From Frankia gtarii (lineage in GTDB: Bacteria > Actinomycetota > Actinomycetes > Frankiales > Frankiaceae), in assembly GCF_025403375.1 (NCBI RefSeq), contig NZ_JAMPTM010000043.1, positions 1 through 32,042 of the forward strand: a stretch of DNA of 32,042 bases, written 5' to 3'. A model generated the notes under the pieces. The model had not been told where the DNA came from. It ran no database searches and worked only from the letters and a program-made list of their open reading frames with translations. This document shows, piece by piece, positions 6,920 to 16,386 of the stretch; position 1 is the first letter of the stretch; every line of letters begins with the position of its first letter. Made by a program: the position numbers and the translations under genes.

Positions 6920-8511
6920 GGGAGCACGACGTCGCAGCCGCCGTGCAGGCGGTCGACCGACATCCCGCGTCGCCGGGCCTCGGCGACGAGCCGCTCGGCC
7001 GCCAGAACAGGCCGCGCATCGGGGCGGAACGTCGTCGCGGTGAGGAAGTGCACCCACGGCTCGTGGCCCATCGCGTAGACGAACGCGCGCTGGCACCCGA
7101 GCGCATCGAGCAACGCCAGTGCCTGCACGTCGTCGGAGCCTGCGAGGCGCCGGGCGGCGGCCCGCTCGCGCGACGGTTCACGGCGGAACAGCGGCCCGTA
7201 CAGCCACGTCAGCGGGGCGCCTTCGCACTCCATGCCGAGGAACACGACGTCGACGCGTCCGACCACCTCGCGCAGCACGTCGTACAGCGACGCATCGAGG
7301 ACCGCCGAGTCGGCGGCGAAGAGCAACCGTGTCCCCTCGGCCTCGATCAGCCAGCCGGCCTTGGACGCGATCGCAAGGTCGCCGTGCTCGCCGAGGAACG
7401 GCACGGCGACGATGCGGCCGCGCCCATCGGCGACGACGAGCTCGTCGAGGTCGCCCAACTCGACGACGTCGTGGAACCCGGCGTGCTCGAGCGCCAGGCG
7501 CGGTGAGGGGTCCTGCAGCGCCCCGGTCCCGCCGCGCGGCACGACGACGGTGCCCAGGCGGTGACGCAGCCGCAGCAGCGTCTCGAGCACCAGGTGGTCG
7601 TGATGCGCGTGCGTCACGAGGGCGAAGTCGATGCGTTCCGGGAGGTCGGCCGCGCTGACGCGCGGCCCGGCGCCTTCGAAGGCATCGGGAAGCAGGGGGT
7701 CCACGAGGAAGCTCGTCCCGGCCGTCTCGACGAGCACGCACGCATGCCCGATGTAGCGCACGCGGCGCGCGGTCCGCGCAGCGCCGTCGCCGGCGATGGG
7801 CGGCGTCGCGGTGACCAACCGGCGGAGCTTGGAGGCACCGTCGGCGTCGAGCTCGAGGCAGCTCGCGAGGTCGTCGAACGGCATCGGAGCGCGAACGCTG
7901 GCGAACAGGGCGTCGACGCCGGGGTGGTGGAAGGGCACGCCGGCCAGGAGCACGTCGGGAGCGTCGAGGCGCGGGGTGCTCAGCGCGAACGGCCGATCGT
8001 CCGAGCCGGCGAGGCTCAACGCCAGCGCCTGGTCGCGGCCGCCGGCGTAGTAGCGCTCGTAGAGCAGGGGTTCGAGCAACCGGAACGAGCAGTGGTCGTC
8101 GAGGTCGTACGTCAACTCGACGCATCCACGCAGAGCGGGCGGGAGCGACGCGTACAGCGGGCCCAACGGGGCGCCGGCCGGCGCGGCGGCGAGGTCGGCC
8201 AGGTCGTCGAGCGCTGCGCTCAGCGCGACCAGGTCCGCGCGCTCACGGCGACGTCGTTCGCCGAGCGCGGCGACGTCGGCGGTGCGGTCGCCGGCGACGT
8301 CGACGAACGGGCCACCCGCCAGCGCCGGCGATCGGGCGGCCTGCTGGTGCACGCTCGGCGCGGCGACGTAGGAGTCGATGATCGGCTGGTGCCGATGGGT
8401 GAGGTGGCGACTCGCCGTCGCCGGTGCGACGAGGTGGGACCACGCGTACCAGCCGCCGACGAGTGGCTCGACGCGCACATCGGCGCGCAGGCCCACCGGT
8501 GCCGCGGTCAT
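6916..8511 (-). CDS. CmlA-like diiron beta-hydroxylase (metallo-beta-lactamase fold), paralog 1
   Basis: 531 residues, almost the length of CmlA (532), the diiron monooxygenase that beta-hydroxylates carrier-bound p-aminophenylalanine in chloramphenicol biosynthesis. A ~250-residue N-terminal domain (EPLVGGWYAWSHLVAPATAS) precedes a metallo-beta-lactamase fold. Its THAHHDH motif supplies His301, His303, Asp305 and His306. Glu375 (in GEHGDLA) and Asp401 (in AADSAV) fall within two to four residues of the positions CmlA uses. The Glu sits where hydrolytic family members have a His. The last ligand is probably His483 or His488 in the MGHEPWVH segment. ATG 8511 is preferred over an upstream GTG at 8580 because it aligns with the N-terminus of paralog 2. 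Predicted role: O2-dependent beta-hydroxylation of an aminoacyl-PCP on NRPS1 or NRPS2. The electron donor is not encoded here. Confidence 0.82.
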   Translation of the reverse strand: MTAAPVGLRADVRVEPLVGGWYAWSHLVAPATASRHLTHRHQPIIDSYVAAPSVHQQAARSPALAGGPFVDVAGDRTADVAALGERRRRERADLVALSAALDDLADLAAAPAGAPLGPLYASLPPALRGCVELTYDLDDHCSFRLLEPLLYERYYAGGRDQALALSLAGSDDRPFALSTPRLDAPDVLLAGVPFHHPGVDALFASVRAPMPFDDLASCLELDADGASKLRRLVTATPPIAGDGAARTARRVRYIGHACVLVETAGTSFLVDPLLPDAFEGAGPRVSAADLPERIDFALVTHAHHDHLVLETLLRLRHRLGTVVVPRGGTGALQDPSPRLALEHAGFHDVVELGDLDELVVADGRGRIVAVPFLGEHGDLAIASKAGWLIEAEGTRLLFAADSAVLDASLYDVLREVVGRVDVVFLGMECEGAPLTWLYGPLFRREPSRERAAARRLAGSDDVQALALLDALGCQRAFVYAMGHEPWVHFLTATTFRPDARPVLAAERLVAEARRRGMSVDRLHGGCDVVLP

Positions 8512-8644
8512 CGCGGATGCGTGCTGCCTGCGACACCGACCCGCTCGCGACCGGCGACCTCGCACGAGCGCTCCCGGCACATGGTGCTATTGTATATGGG
8601 CTACGGCCGCCCCGGCTGCCGGACGAAGCAAAGGCGACCAGCTG
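8512..8644. promoter_or_regulatory. Divergent promoter region between the two biosynthetic operons
   Basis: This is the only gap separating the leftward (beta-hydroxylase, phosphotransferase) and rightward (NRPS1 onward) transcription units. It contains one AT-rich island at about 8585-8600 (GCTATTGTATATGG) in otherwise GC-rich DNA. Read leftward it holds TACAAT, five of six matches to a -10 box; read rightward it holds TATTGT and TGTATA. No good -35 hexamer is seen for either. AAAGG about 10 bp before the NRPS1 ATG is a plausible ribosome site. The assignment as shared control region rests mainly on gene layout. Confidence 0.4.
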
Positions 8645-11600
8645 ATGACTGCGCCAGCCGCGACCCCGGAATGGGAACGCGTCGTCACACGGATCCCGGC
8701 GCGCCGGTCCGGCCCGATGACCGCGTTCGATCTCGGCACCGTGGCGGTGGCAGCCGTGGCGGCACTCGTGCACCGCTACCACGACCGCGACGACGTCACG
8801 GTCCCCCTGAGCGTGCGCGTCGGCGCCCGATGCGACGACCGCTCGGTGTCCACGGCCCTCGACGCGACGACCACGTTCGCCGAACTCGTCGAGCAGGTCG
8901 CGCGGCCGCGGCCCACGCCGCCGGCTGGCGGGCGGCTCGGCGGCGGCGACCTCGACCTCGCGTGCACGCTCGCCGACCGGACCGACCTCGGCCCACCCCC
9001 CGGCTGGCGCGGCGACGTCCATCTGCTGCTCGTGCCCGGCGACAGCACCGTCGAGCTGACCGTCGCCCACCGCCGGGCGCATGTCGCTCCGAGCGAGGCG
9101 ACCGCGCTGATCGGCCACTACGAACGCCTGCTGGCCGTGGCGCTGTCGGCTCCGGCGAGCGCCGTCGCCGACGCCGCCCTGCTGTCGCCCGCCGAGGTGC
9201 GCATCCAGGAGGCGTGGCTCGAAGGCACGGCCGTCGACCTGCCCGCCGACGCCACGATGCACGGCCTGTTCGAGCGCCAGGCGCGCCGCTCGCCGGACCG
9301 CCTCGCCGCCGTGTGCCCGGCGGAGCGCGTGCCGTACGGCGAGCTCGATCGGCGTGCCGACCGCACGGCCGCCGCCCTGCGCGCCGCCGGCGTGCAGCGC
9401 GGCGACGTGGTCGCGGTCGCGGTCGCGCGCTCCTGCGCGCTGCTCGTCGCCACGCTCGGCGTCCTCAAGGCCGGCGGCGTGTTCATGCTCGTCGACGTCA
9501 CGCAGCCGGCGACCCGGCGCGAACGCCTGCTCGACCTGTCCGGAGCGCGGGCGATCGTGACGACGCCGGAAACCGCCGGGACGATCGCGCCCGGCGCGCA
9601 CCGCACGATCGTGACCGTGGCCTCGTCGAGCAGCGGTCACGAGGACATGGCGCCGCTCGACATCACGGGCACCGATCCGGCCTATCTCACGTTCACATCA
9701 GGATCGAGCGGAGAACCCAAGGGCGTGCTGATCCGGCATGAGTCGTTCGTGAACCGTCAGCTGTGGCTGATTGAGAATCGCCAGCTCGGGAGCGACGACG
9801 TGTCCCTCCAGCGCACCGCCGTGTCGTTCGACCCGGCGATCTGCGAGATGTTCCGGTTGTTGCCGGTCGGCGGCCACGTGTGCTTCCTTCCTGCCGGCGC
9901 GGAGCGCGATCCGGCACTCGTCACCGATGCCATCGAGCGCCACGGCGTCACGATCGTCGACCTGGTCCCTTCGCCCTTGATCGCACTGCTCGAGTACGTC
10001 GAGGCCGCCGGGCGGGCTGGGGCGGTCAGCTCGCTGCGGTGGGTGCTGGCCGGCGCCGAGACGCTTGACCCGTGGGTTGTCGAACGCTTCGACGAGCTGC
10101 TCGGACGCCGCAACGGCACCCGGCTCGTCAACGGCTGGGGCGCCACCGAGGTCACGGTGGACGTGACCGCGTTCGTGTGCACCGGCGCACCGTCCGGCAG
10201 GCGGGTGCCCGTGGGCCGTCCGATCGACAACGTCGGGGTGGCGATCCTCGATCGGCGTGGCCGGTTCATGCCGATCGGCGCGGCGGGCGAGCTGCACGCC
10301 GGCGGCCTGTGTCTCGCGGCCCGGTACCTCGACCCCGAGCTCACCGCCCGGCGCTTCGTCGCGCGCCCCGCCGGCGGCACGCGCCGCCTGTACCGCAGCG
10401 GCGATCGGGCCCGGTGGCGTTCGGACGGTCAGCTCGAGTTCCTCGGTCGGTTCGACGACCGGTTGAAGATCCGCGGCACGTGGTTCGAGCCGGGGGAGAT
10501 CGAGGCGGCGCTGCGCGCTCATCCCGCCGTCCGCGGCGCCGTCGTGCGGGCCATCCCCGCGGGCCCCGACGCCGACGACGGACGAACGCGCGTCGCCGCG
10601 TTCGTCACCGTCGCGGTGGGCGCCGACGCGCCCGAGGTGACGGCGCTGCGAGCTGTGGTGCGAGCAGCCGTCGGTGCCTCGCTCGTCCCCGACGAGATCC
10701 ACGTCGTCGCCGAGCTCCCGGTCACCGCCCACGACAAGCTCGACGTCGACGCGCTCGCCGTGATCGCTGCCAGCAGGCGACGCGTCCACGCTCGAACGGA
10801 CGTGGACGCGTCGCCGACCGAGCGAACGGTCACCGCGATCTGGCAGGAGCTACTCGGCCCCATCGACCTCCCGCCCGACGCCGACGTGTTCGACCGCGGC
10901 GCGGACTCGTTGTCTGCCGCCCGCTTCGCGGCCCGCCTGCTCGGCCGGCGCGGCGTCGATCTGCGCGTCTCGGCGGTGCTGGACAACCCGACCGTGCGGG
11001 GTCTGGCCGCGCTGATCGAGAGCCGCCGGCGCGACGACCAACCGGATGCCGGGCCGCAGATCGTGCCCGTCGCCGATGCCGCCTCCTACCCGGCGTCCCA
11101 CAGCCAGCGGCGGCACTGGATCGTCAGCCAGTTCGACGGGGCGTCCGAGGCGTATCACGTCGTGGCCGCGCTGGCCATCCCGGGCTCGATCGACACGGCG
11201 GGGCTGAGCGCGGCGGTCGCCGACGTGGTCGGGCGCCACGAGATCCTGCGCACGACGTTCCACCTGGAGGACGGCGAACTGCGGCAGCGCGTCGCCGCGA
11301 CCGGCGCCGTCACGCTCACCGTCCACCCCGACGGTGCGACCCGCGACGTGCTCGAGCAGGCCGGGCGGGCACCGTTCGACCTCGCCGGTGGACCGCTGCT
11401 GCGGGTCGGCCTCATCCGGCCCGACCGCCGATCCCGCGGTGGCGCGGACGAGTCGATCGTCTACCTGGCCGCCCACCACATCGTGATGGACGGATGGTCC
11501 CTGTCGATCTTCTTCGGCGAGCTCTTCGATCGCGCCCGGGCGCACGCGCGCGGCGACGCCGGCCCGCTCCCGCCGCCCCCGCTCCAGTACCGCGACTTCG

Positions 11601-14600
11601 CGGTGTGGGAACAGCACATGCTGGCCAGCGCGGCCGGCGAGCGCTCGCGACGCTTCTGGCGGCGCGAGCTGGCACCCACGCTCGCACCGCTCAACCTGCC
11701 TCTCGACGCCCCGCGCCGTCCCGACCGGGCACATCGCGTCGGCACGGTTCGCTTCGAGGTGAGCGCCGCCGCGACACGCCGCCTGCGCGAGCTCGCACGC
11801 GCCGAGCAGGCGACGCTCTTCGGGGTGCTGCTGACGGCGGTGTACAGCTGGCTGCACGCTCTCACCAGGCAACGCGACCTCGTCGTCGGCACGCCGGTGG
11901 CCGGTCGCGGGCGGGTGGAGCTCGAGGATCTGCTCGGCTCCCTGGTCAACAGCCTGCCGCTACGCGCCCGACTCGATCCCTCCGAGACCGGTCGGCGGCT
12001 CCTGCGGACGGTCCGCGACGTCGTCGGCCGCGCGCTCGACCACGACGCGTATCCGCTGGACCTGCTCGTCAGCGAGCTGGCGCCCGAGCGCGCGCCCGCT
12101 CGCTCGCCGCTGTTCGACGTGATGCTCGTGCTCCAGAACGTGCCGGGCATGGCGGTGGAGCCGGCCGTCGAGGTCACCGGTGCCCGTGTCCTCGACGTCG
12201 ACGCGCGCATGGGGAAGCTCGACATGATCGTCACGTTCACCGAGCACGACGGTGGCCTGCGCGGCGAGATCGAGCACGACCGCGATCTGTTCGCGCCCGC
12301 GCGCGTCGCGATGATGTGCGAACTACTCCAGACGACGCTCGAGCACCTCAGCCGGAACGCGGACGTCTCGGTCGCCGCGCTCGGCGCCACGGTCACCGAC
12401 GTGGTCGCCACCGCGGCGCCGCAGTCGCCAGAGCTGCTGCACGAGCAGGTCGAGGCCGCGGCACGGCGCTGTCCCGACCGTCCCGCCCTCACCTGTGCCG
12501 GGCGCACGGCGACCTACCGTGAGCTCGACGCCCGGGCAACGCGCCTCGCCCGCCACCTGCGTCACCGGTACGGCGTCGGCCCCGAGCACATCGTGGCCAC
12601 GGCCCTGCGCCGCTCCGAGTGGATGGTCATCGTCCAGCTCGCCATCCTCAAGGCGGGCGGCGCCTTTCTCGGGATCGATCCGAACGACCCGCCCGAGCGC
12701 CGTCGCTTCATCCTCGACGACAGCCGCCCCTCCGTCGTCGTCGTCGAGCGCCGTCACGATGCGGTCGCTGCGGGCGCCGGGGCTCGCGCCGTCCTCGTCC
12801 TCGACGACGTGGTCGACATCGTGTGCGCCGACGACAGCGACAGGCCCGAACCCCTGCCCCGGATCAACCGGCTCAGCGACCTCGCATACGTCATCTATAC
12901 CTCCGGTACGACGGGTCAGCCGAAGGCCGTCCTCGTCGAGCACCGCAACATCGTCTCGCTGCTGCGGGTGGCCGGCGAGCGGTTGACGCTCGGCGAAGAC
13001 GACGTGTGGACGCTGTTCCATTCGATCGGCTTCGACTTCTCCGTCTGGGAGACGTACGTCCCGTTGTCACGGGGCGCCCACCTCGTCGTCGTGCCGACCG
13101 ATGCGACGAGGGACCCGCGGCTGCTCGTGGCGCTCCTCGAGCAGTACCGCGTCAGCGTGCTCTGCCAGGTGCCGACCGTGTTCGAGGGGGTGGCGCCCGA
13201 GCTGATCCGCCGGCCGGCTGCCGGTGCGTCCCTGCGGTACCTGATCTTCGGCGGCGAGCGGGTCAATCCGCTCCGCATCCGCGAGTTCCTGGCCCGCCAT
13301 CCTGACTGCCACGTGGTCAACGGCTACGGCGTCACCGAGGCGACGATCTTCTCGTCGTTTCACGTGACGAGCGGGCTCCCGGGTCCCGACGACGAGGCCG
13401 GCAACGTCGGACGACCACTGGGAAACCAGCGGCTCGAGGTCGTCGACGAGCTCGGCGCGCCGGTCGGGCCCGGCGTGATCGGCGAGATCGTCGTGTGCGG
13501 TGCGTCCGTCGCTCGCGGCTACCTGGGCCGTCCCGAGGCGACGGCTTCCGCGTTCGGCACCACCGCCGGACCCGACCGCGAGGTGCGCAGCTACCGAACC
13601 GGCGACCTGGCCTGGCGCACGCCGCTCGGCGAGCTCGTGCATGCCGGCCGGGCCGACCGCCAGGTGAAGGTCCGCGGCTTCCGAGTCGAGCTCGACGGGA
13701 TCCGCGAGGTGATGCTCTCGACGGGTCTGCTCACGCGGGACGTCGCCGTGACAGTCGCAGACGGCTCCGGCCCGACGATCGTCGCGTTCCTGCGCCCCGA
13801 CGACGCCGGCCGTGTGGACGAGCTGCGACGACGCCTCCACGAGCTCCTGCCGGACTACATGGTTCCCGGACGGTTCGTGGTGGCGCCCGACTGGCCGCTC
13901 GCGCCGAGTGGCAAGGTCGACGTGCGCGCGCTCGCCGCGCTCGATGCCGAGCCGAGTGCACCCGCCAGCGCTCCCGCGGGCGACGACGACGTGGCGGGCG
14001 TGATCCGAGAGGTCTGCCGGTCGCTGCTGGGACGCCGGGACCTCGGAGACGACGACGACTTCTTCGCGGCCGGCGGCCACTCGCTGCTCGCCGTCGTGCT
14101 GGTCGCCCGGATCGACGAGGAGCTCGGCGTGACGATGACGGTCGAGGACGTGTTCACGCACCCGCGCCTCGGCGACCTCGCCCACGCCGTCAGAGTCCGC
14201 TCGGGTCGACAGGCGGCACCGGCCGCGGCAAACGGGCGCGATCCCGTCGCGATGACGCTCCCGGCGCGCCATCATCCCGTCTCACCGTTGCAGCACGAGC
14301 TCTGGCTGCTCGAGCAGTACCGCGACCCGGCGAGCCCACGGACCGCTGAGGTGATCGACCTGGGCACACCGTGGGATCCGGCGATTGCCGAGGCGACGTT
14401 CGCCGACCTCGTCGCCGGCTTCGAGATCCTGCGCACCACGTTCCCGCTGGTCGACGGCCAGCCACGGCAATGGGTGCACTCCGACGGGACGGGCATCAGC
14501 GTGCTCGGGTTCAGTGACCTCGGCGACCGTGCCGACGCGGGCGCCGAACTGCAGGCCCTCCAGGAACACGACGAGCACCAGCCGCTGTCGGTGACGAGTG

Positions 14601-15580
14601 GGCCGCTCCTGCGCCTGCGGGTCGTGCGGATGCCGCCGGACCACACGGTCGGCCTCCTCGTCGTGCACCACATCGTGTGGGACGGGGAGTCGTTCGACGT
14701 CTTCGCGAGCGCGTGGCGCCGACGGTTCGCCGCCCGCCGCGAGGGCGCGGGCCCGCTCGCTCCTCCCCGGCAGCAGTTTCGCGACTTCGCCGCCTGGCAC
14801 GCCGCCTGGTCGGGCACCGAGCGCGGGGCGGGCGACCTCGAGTGGTGGGCGGGCACGCTGCGCGGTCCCACCCCGGGTGACGCGGCCGGTCCGCACTCGT
14901 TCGCCGGTTGGCGCGCCAGCGCCCGTGTCGACGCAGCGCTGGCGGCCGGCCTGCGAGGTATGTGCAGCGACGCGTCGGCCACGCTCTTCATGGGGCTGCA
15001 CGCAGCCGTCGCGGTGTTCCATTTCGTCACCACCGGCGAGCCCGACGTCGCCGTCTCCTCGCCGGTGTCGCTGCGCGGGCTGGCGACGCTCGACGGCCAA
15101 CTCGGCCCTCACCTCAACACGGTGACGGTGCGCGACCGGATCGACCCGGCAGGCTCCTTCGCCGAGCTGATCGGCGCCGTGCGAGGTCGCGCGATCGATG
15201 CCTTCGACCGGCGGCTGACGCCACCGGGTGACATCGCCCGCCGTCTCGGTCGTCCGGCCGGTCGACCGCTGGCACAGGTCGGTCTCACGTTGCAGTCGCA
15301 GGAGCGCGCGGCATGGCTCGCCGGGCTGACCCGGCCGGCGACGGCGGTCGACGACGCCCACACGCCGCTGTGGTTCGACGTGCGGGAGGACGCCGCGGGA
15401 CTGTCCGTCGAGCTGACCGCCCAGCGGTCGACCTGCGACGAGCGCGAGGTGCGCGACCTCGCCGAGCTCTTCGTGGCACTGCTCCGCCGGCTCGTCGAAC
15501 GACCGGCCGCCCCGATCTCCGAGATCGCCGCCGAGCGCTGGTCGGGCGCTCGGCACCTTCCGATCGACCTCGATCTCTGA
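8645..15580 (+). CDS. Dimodular NRPS (half-C, A1, PCP1, C2, A2, PCP2, C3)
   Basis: 2311 residues from ATG 8645. Residues ~1-190 are only the C-terminal lobe of a condensation domain, without HHxxxDG. A1 is ~192-700 (TFTSGSSGEPKG near 348; NGWGATE). PCP1 has pantetheine site Ser755 in the unusual motif RGADSLS. C2 is ~805-1235 with HHIVMDG at 944-950. A2 is ~1258-1775 (YTSGTTGQPK; NGYGVTE). PCP2 carries Ser1813 in GGHSLL. C3 is ~1875-2300 with HHIVWDG at 2008-2014. There is no epimerisation, thioesterase or reductase domain. By eye against GrsA, the pocket residues are D-P-C-D-V-A-G-V-D for A1 and D-F-W-C-I-G-G-I-F for A2. A2 partly resembles the threonine code; A1 matches nothing standard. 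The protein ends IDLDL, like the halogenase. A terminal C domain suggests handover to NRPS2 or amine-mediated release. Confidence 0.93.
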   Translation: MTAPAATPEWERVVTRIPARRSGPMTAFDLGTVAVAAVAALVHRYHDRDDVTVPLSVRVGARCDDRSVSTALDATTTFAELVEQVARPRPTPPAGGRLGGGDLDLACTLADRTDLGPPPGWRGDVHLLLVPGDSTVELTVAHRRAHVAPSEATALIGHYERLLAVALSAPASAVADAALLSPAEVRIQEAWLEGTAVDLPADATMHGLFERQARRSPDRLAAVCPAERVPYGELDRRADRTAAALRAAGVQRGDVVAVAVARSCALLVATLGVLKAGGVFMLVDVTQPATRRERLLDLSGARAIVTTPETAGTIAPGAHRTIVTVASSSSGHEDMAPLDITGTDPAYLTFTSGSSGEPKGVLIRHESFVNRQLWLIENRQLGSDDVSLQRTAVSFDPAICEMFRLLPVGGHVCFLPAGAERDPALVTDAIERHGVTIVDLVPSPLIALLEYVEAAGRAGAVSSLRWVLAGAETLDPWVVERFDELLGRRNGTRLVNGWGATEVTVDVTAFVCTGAPSGRRVPVGRPIDNVGVAILDRRGRFMPIGAAGELHAGGLCLAARYLDPELTARRFVARPAGGTRRLYRSGDRARWRSDGQLEFLGRFDDRLKIRGTWFEPGEIEAALRAHPAVRGAVVRAIPAGPDADDGRTRVAAFVTVAVGADAPEVTALRAVVRAAVGASLVPDEIHVVAELPVTAHDKLDVDALAVIAASRRRVHARTDVDASPTERTVTAIWQELLGPIDLPPDADVFDRGADSLSAARFAARLLGRRGVDLRVSAVLDNPTVRGLAALIESRRRDDQPDAGPQIVPVADAASYPASHSQRRHWIVSQFDGASEAYHVVAALAIPGSIDTAGLSAAVADVVGRHEILRTTFHLEDGELRQRVAATGAVTLTVHPDGATRDVLEQAGRAPFDLAGGPLLRVGLIRPDRRSRGGADESIVYLAAHHIVMDGWSLSIFFGELFDRARAHARGDAGPLPPPPLQYRDFAVWEQHMLASAAGERSRRFWRRELAPTLAPLNLPLDAPRRPDRAHRVGTVRFEVSAAATRRLRELARAEQATLFGVLLTAVYSWLHALTRQRDLVVGTPVAGRGRVELEDLLGSLVNSLPLRARLDPSETGRRLLRTVRDVVGRALDHDAYPLDLLVSELAPERAPARSPLFDVMLVLQNVPGMAVEPAVEVTGARVLDVDARMGKLDMIVTFTEHDGGLRGEIEHDRDLFAPARVAMMCELLQTTLEHLSRNADVSVAALGATVTDVVATAAPQSPELLHEQVEAAARRCPDRPALTCAGRTATYRELDARATRLARHLRHRYGVGPEHIVATALRRSEWMVIVQLAILKAGGAFLGIDPNDPPERRRFILDDSRPSVVVVERRHDAVAAGAGARAVLVLDDVVDIVCADDSDRPEPLPRINRLSDLAYVIYTSGTTGQPKAVLVEHRNIVSLLRVAGERLTLGEDDVWTLFHSIGFDFSVWETYVPLSRGAHLVVVPTDATRDPRLLVALLEQYRVSVLCQVPTVFEGVAPELIRRPAAGASLRYLIFGGERVNPLRIREFLARHPDCHVVNGYGVTEATIFSSFHVTSGLPGPDDEAGNVGRPLGNQRLEVVDELGAPVGPGVIGEIVVCGASVARGYLGRPEATASAFGTTAGPDREVRSYRTGDLAWRTPLGELVHAGRADRQVKVRGFRVELDGIREVMLSTGLLTRDVAVTVADGSGPTIVAFLRPDDAGRVDELRRRLHELLPDYMVPGRFVVAPDWPLAPSGKVDVRALAALDAEPSAPASAPAGDDDVAGVIREVCRSLLGRRDLGDDDDFFAAGGHSLLAVVLVARIDEELGVTMTVEDVFTHPRLGDLAHAVRVRSGRQAAPAAANGRDPVAMTLPARHHPVSPLQHELWLLEQYRDPASPRTAEVIDLGTPWDPAIAEATFADLVAGFEILRTTFPLVDGQPRQWVHSDGTGISVLGFSDLGDRADAGAELQALQEHDEHQPLSVTSGPLLRLRVVRMPPDHTVGLLVVHHIVWDGESFDVFASAWRRRFAARREGAGPLAPPRQQFRDFAAWHAAWSGTERGAGDLEWWAGTLRGPTPGDAAGPHSFAGWRASARVDAALAAGLRGMCSDASATLFMGLHAAVAVFHFVTTGEPDVAVSSPVSLRGLATLDGQLGPHLNTVTVRDRIDPAGSFAELIGAVRGRAIDAFDRRLTPPGDIARRLGRPAGRPLAQVGLTLQSQERAAWLAGLTRPATAVDDAHTPLWFDVREDAAGLSVELTAQRSTCDEREVRDLAELFVALLRRLVERPAAPISEIAAERWSGARHLPIDLDL

Positions 15581-15661
15581 CGAACCGCCACGGCGAGCCC
15601 GAGCGTAGTCGTACCATGACCTAACTTGACCGTGGGCCCGCCGGTCGCCGAGGGAGTGCCG

Positions 15662-16378
15662 ATGGCAGCACAGCTGGTGACGCGAACCGCCGAGCGATAC
15701 CGTCCGGACGATCACCTCGTGTGGTCGCTGTTGCACAGCCAGCAAGCGCCACTCGTCGCGGCGAGCGCGGTGGACGACTACCTCGACGGCCTCGACCGCT
15801 TGGGCCTGCCCGCCGACCACGTGCCCGACCTCGACGCGGTGAACGACGCGATGGCCGTCCACGGTGACTGGCGATTCGTCGGAGCCGGCGGGATGGTCGA
15901 CGGGGCGACGTTCTTCGGCCTGCTCGCCGATCGACGCTTTCCCGTGACGGTCGCGATGCGGCGGCGGGAGGAACTCGCGTTCGCCGAGTTGCCCGACCTG
16001 TTCCACGACCTGTTCGGCCACGGGCCCTACCTCGCCAACCCGCGGACGGCCGACCTGTACCACCGGTTCGGCCGTCTGGGCTCCCGGCGCGCCCACGATC
16101 CGGCATTCGTCGAGCAACTCCAGCGATTGCTGTGGGCGACGCTGGAGGTCGGGCTCGTCCAGCACGGCGAGCAACGCAAGGCGATCGGTGGCGCGATCCT
16201 GTCCTCTGCGAGCGAGCTCGCGCGAGCCCTCGGGCCCGGCGCACCCGCACCCCGCTTCGACCTCGACGCCGTGCTGGCCGGCCCCGTCGACAGCTTGCGG
16301 CTCCAGCAGCACTACTTCGTGCTCGGCGGCACCGACGAGATCACGACAGCGTTGGATGCCCTCGAGATGGCCGGCTGA
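15662..16378 (+). CDS. Pterin-dependent aromatic amino acid hydroxylase
   Basis: 238 residues. ATG 15662 is chosen because GGGAG lies 6-7 bp upstream; an in-frame TTG at 15626 has no site. The protein is a short bacterial member of the phenylalanine/tyrosine/tryptophan hydroxylase family, which uses non-haem iron, O2 and a tetrahydropterin to hydroxylate the ring. The iron triad is visible: His115 and His120 in FHDLFGHGPYLANP, and Glu162 in WATLEVGL. The N-terminal regulatory ACT domain of animal enzymes is absent, as usual in bacteria. It sits 81 bp after NRPS1 and 8 bp before the next gene, so it is clearly part of the operon. It probably supplies a hydroxylated precursor such as tyrosine, meta-tyrosine (as PacX does in pacidamycin biosynthesis) or 5-hydroxytryptophan. 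Position specificity cannot be read from the sequence. Confidence 0.88.
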   Translation: MAAQLVTRTAERYRPDDHLVWSLLHSQQAPLVAASAVDDYLDGLDRLGLPADHVPDLDAVNDAMAVHGDWRFVGAGGMVDGATFFGLLADRRFPVTVAMRRREELAFAELPDLFHDLFGHGPYLANPRTADLYHRFGRLGSRRAHDPAFVEQLQRLLWATLEVGLVQHGEQRKAIGGAILSSASELARALGPGAPAPRFDLDAVLAGPVDSLRLQQHYFVLGGTDEITTALDALEMAG

Positions 16379-16386
16379 GCGGTCCG

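Noticed and set aside
3953-7078. Very long rightward open frame (about 1000 residues) opposite the phosphotransferase-like and CmlA-like genes
   Set aside because: Arg/His/Pro-rich composition with no domain; it is the antisense shadow of high-GC genes whose minus-strand products have clear catalytic motifs.
10072-12522. Long Arg-rich frame inside NRPS1
   Set aside because: Out-of-frame shadow; the NRPS frame carries all A, PCP and C motifs without interruption.
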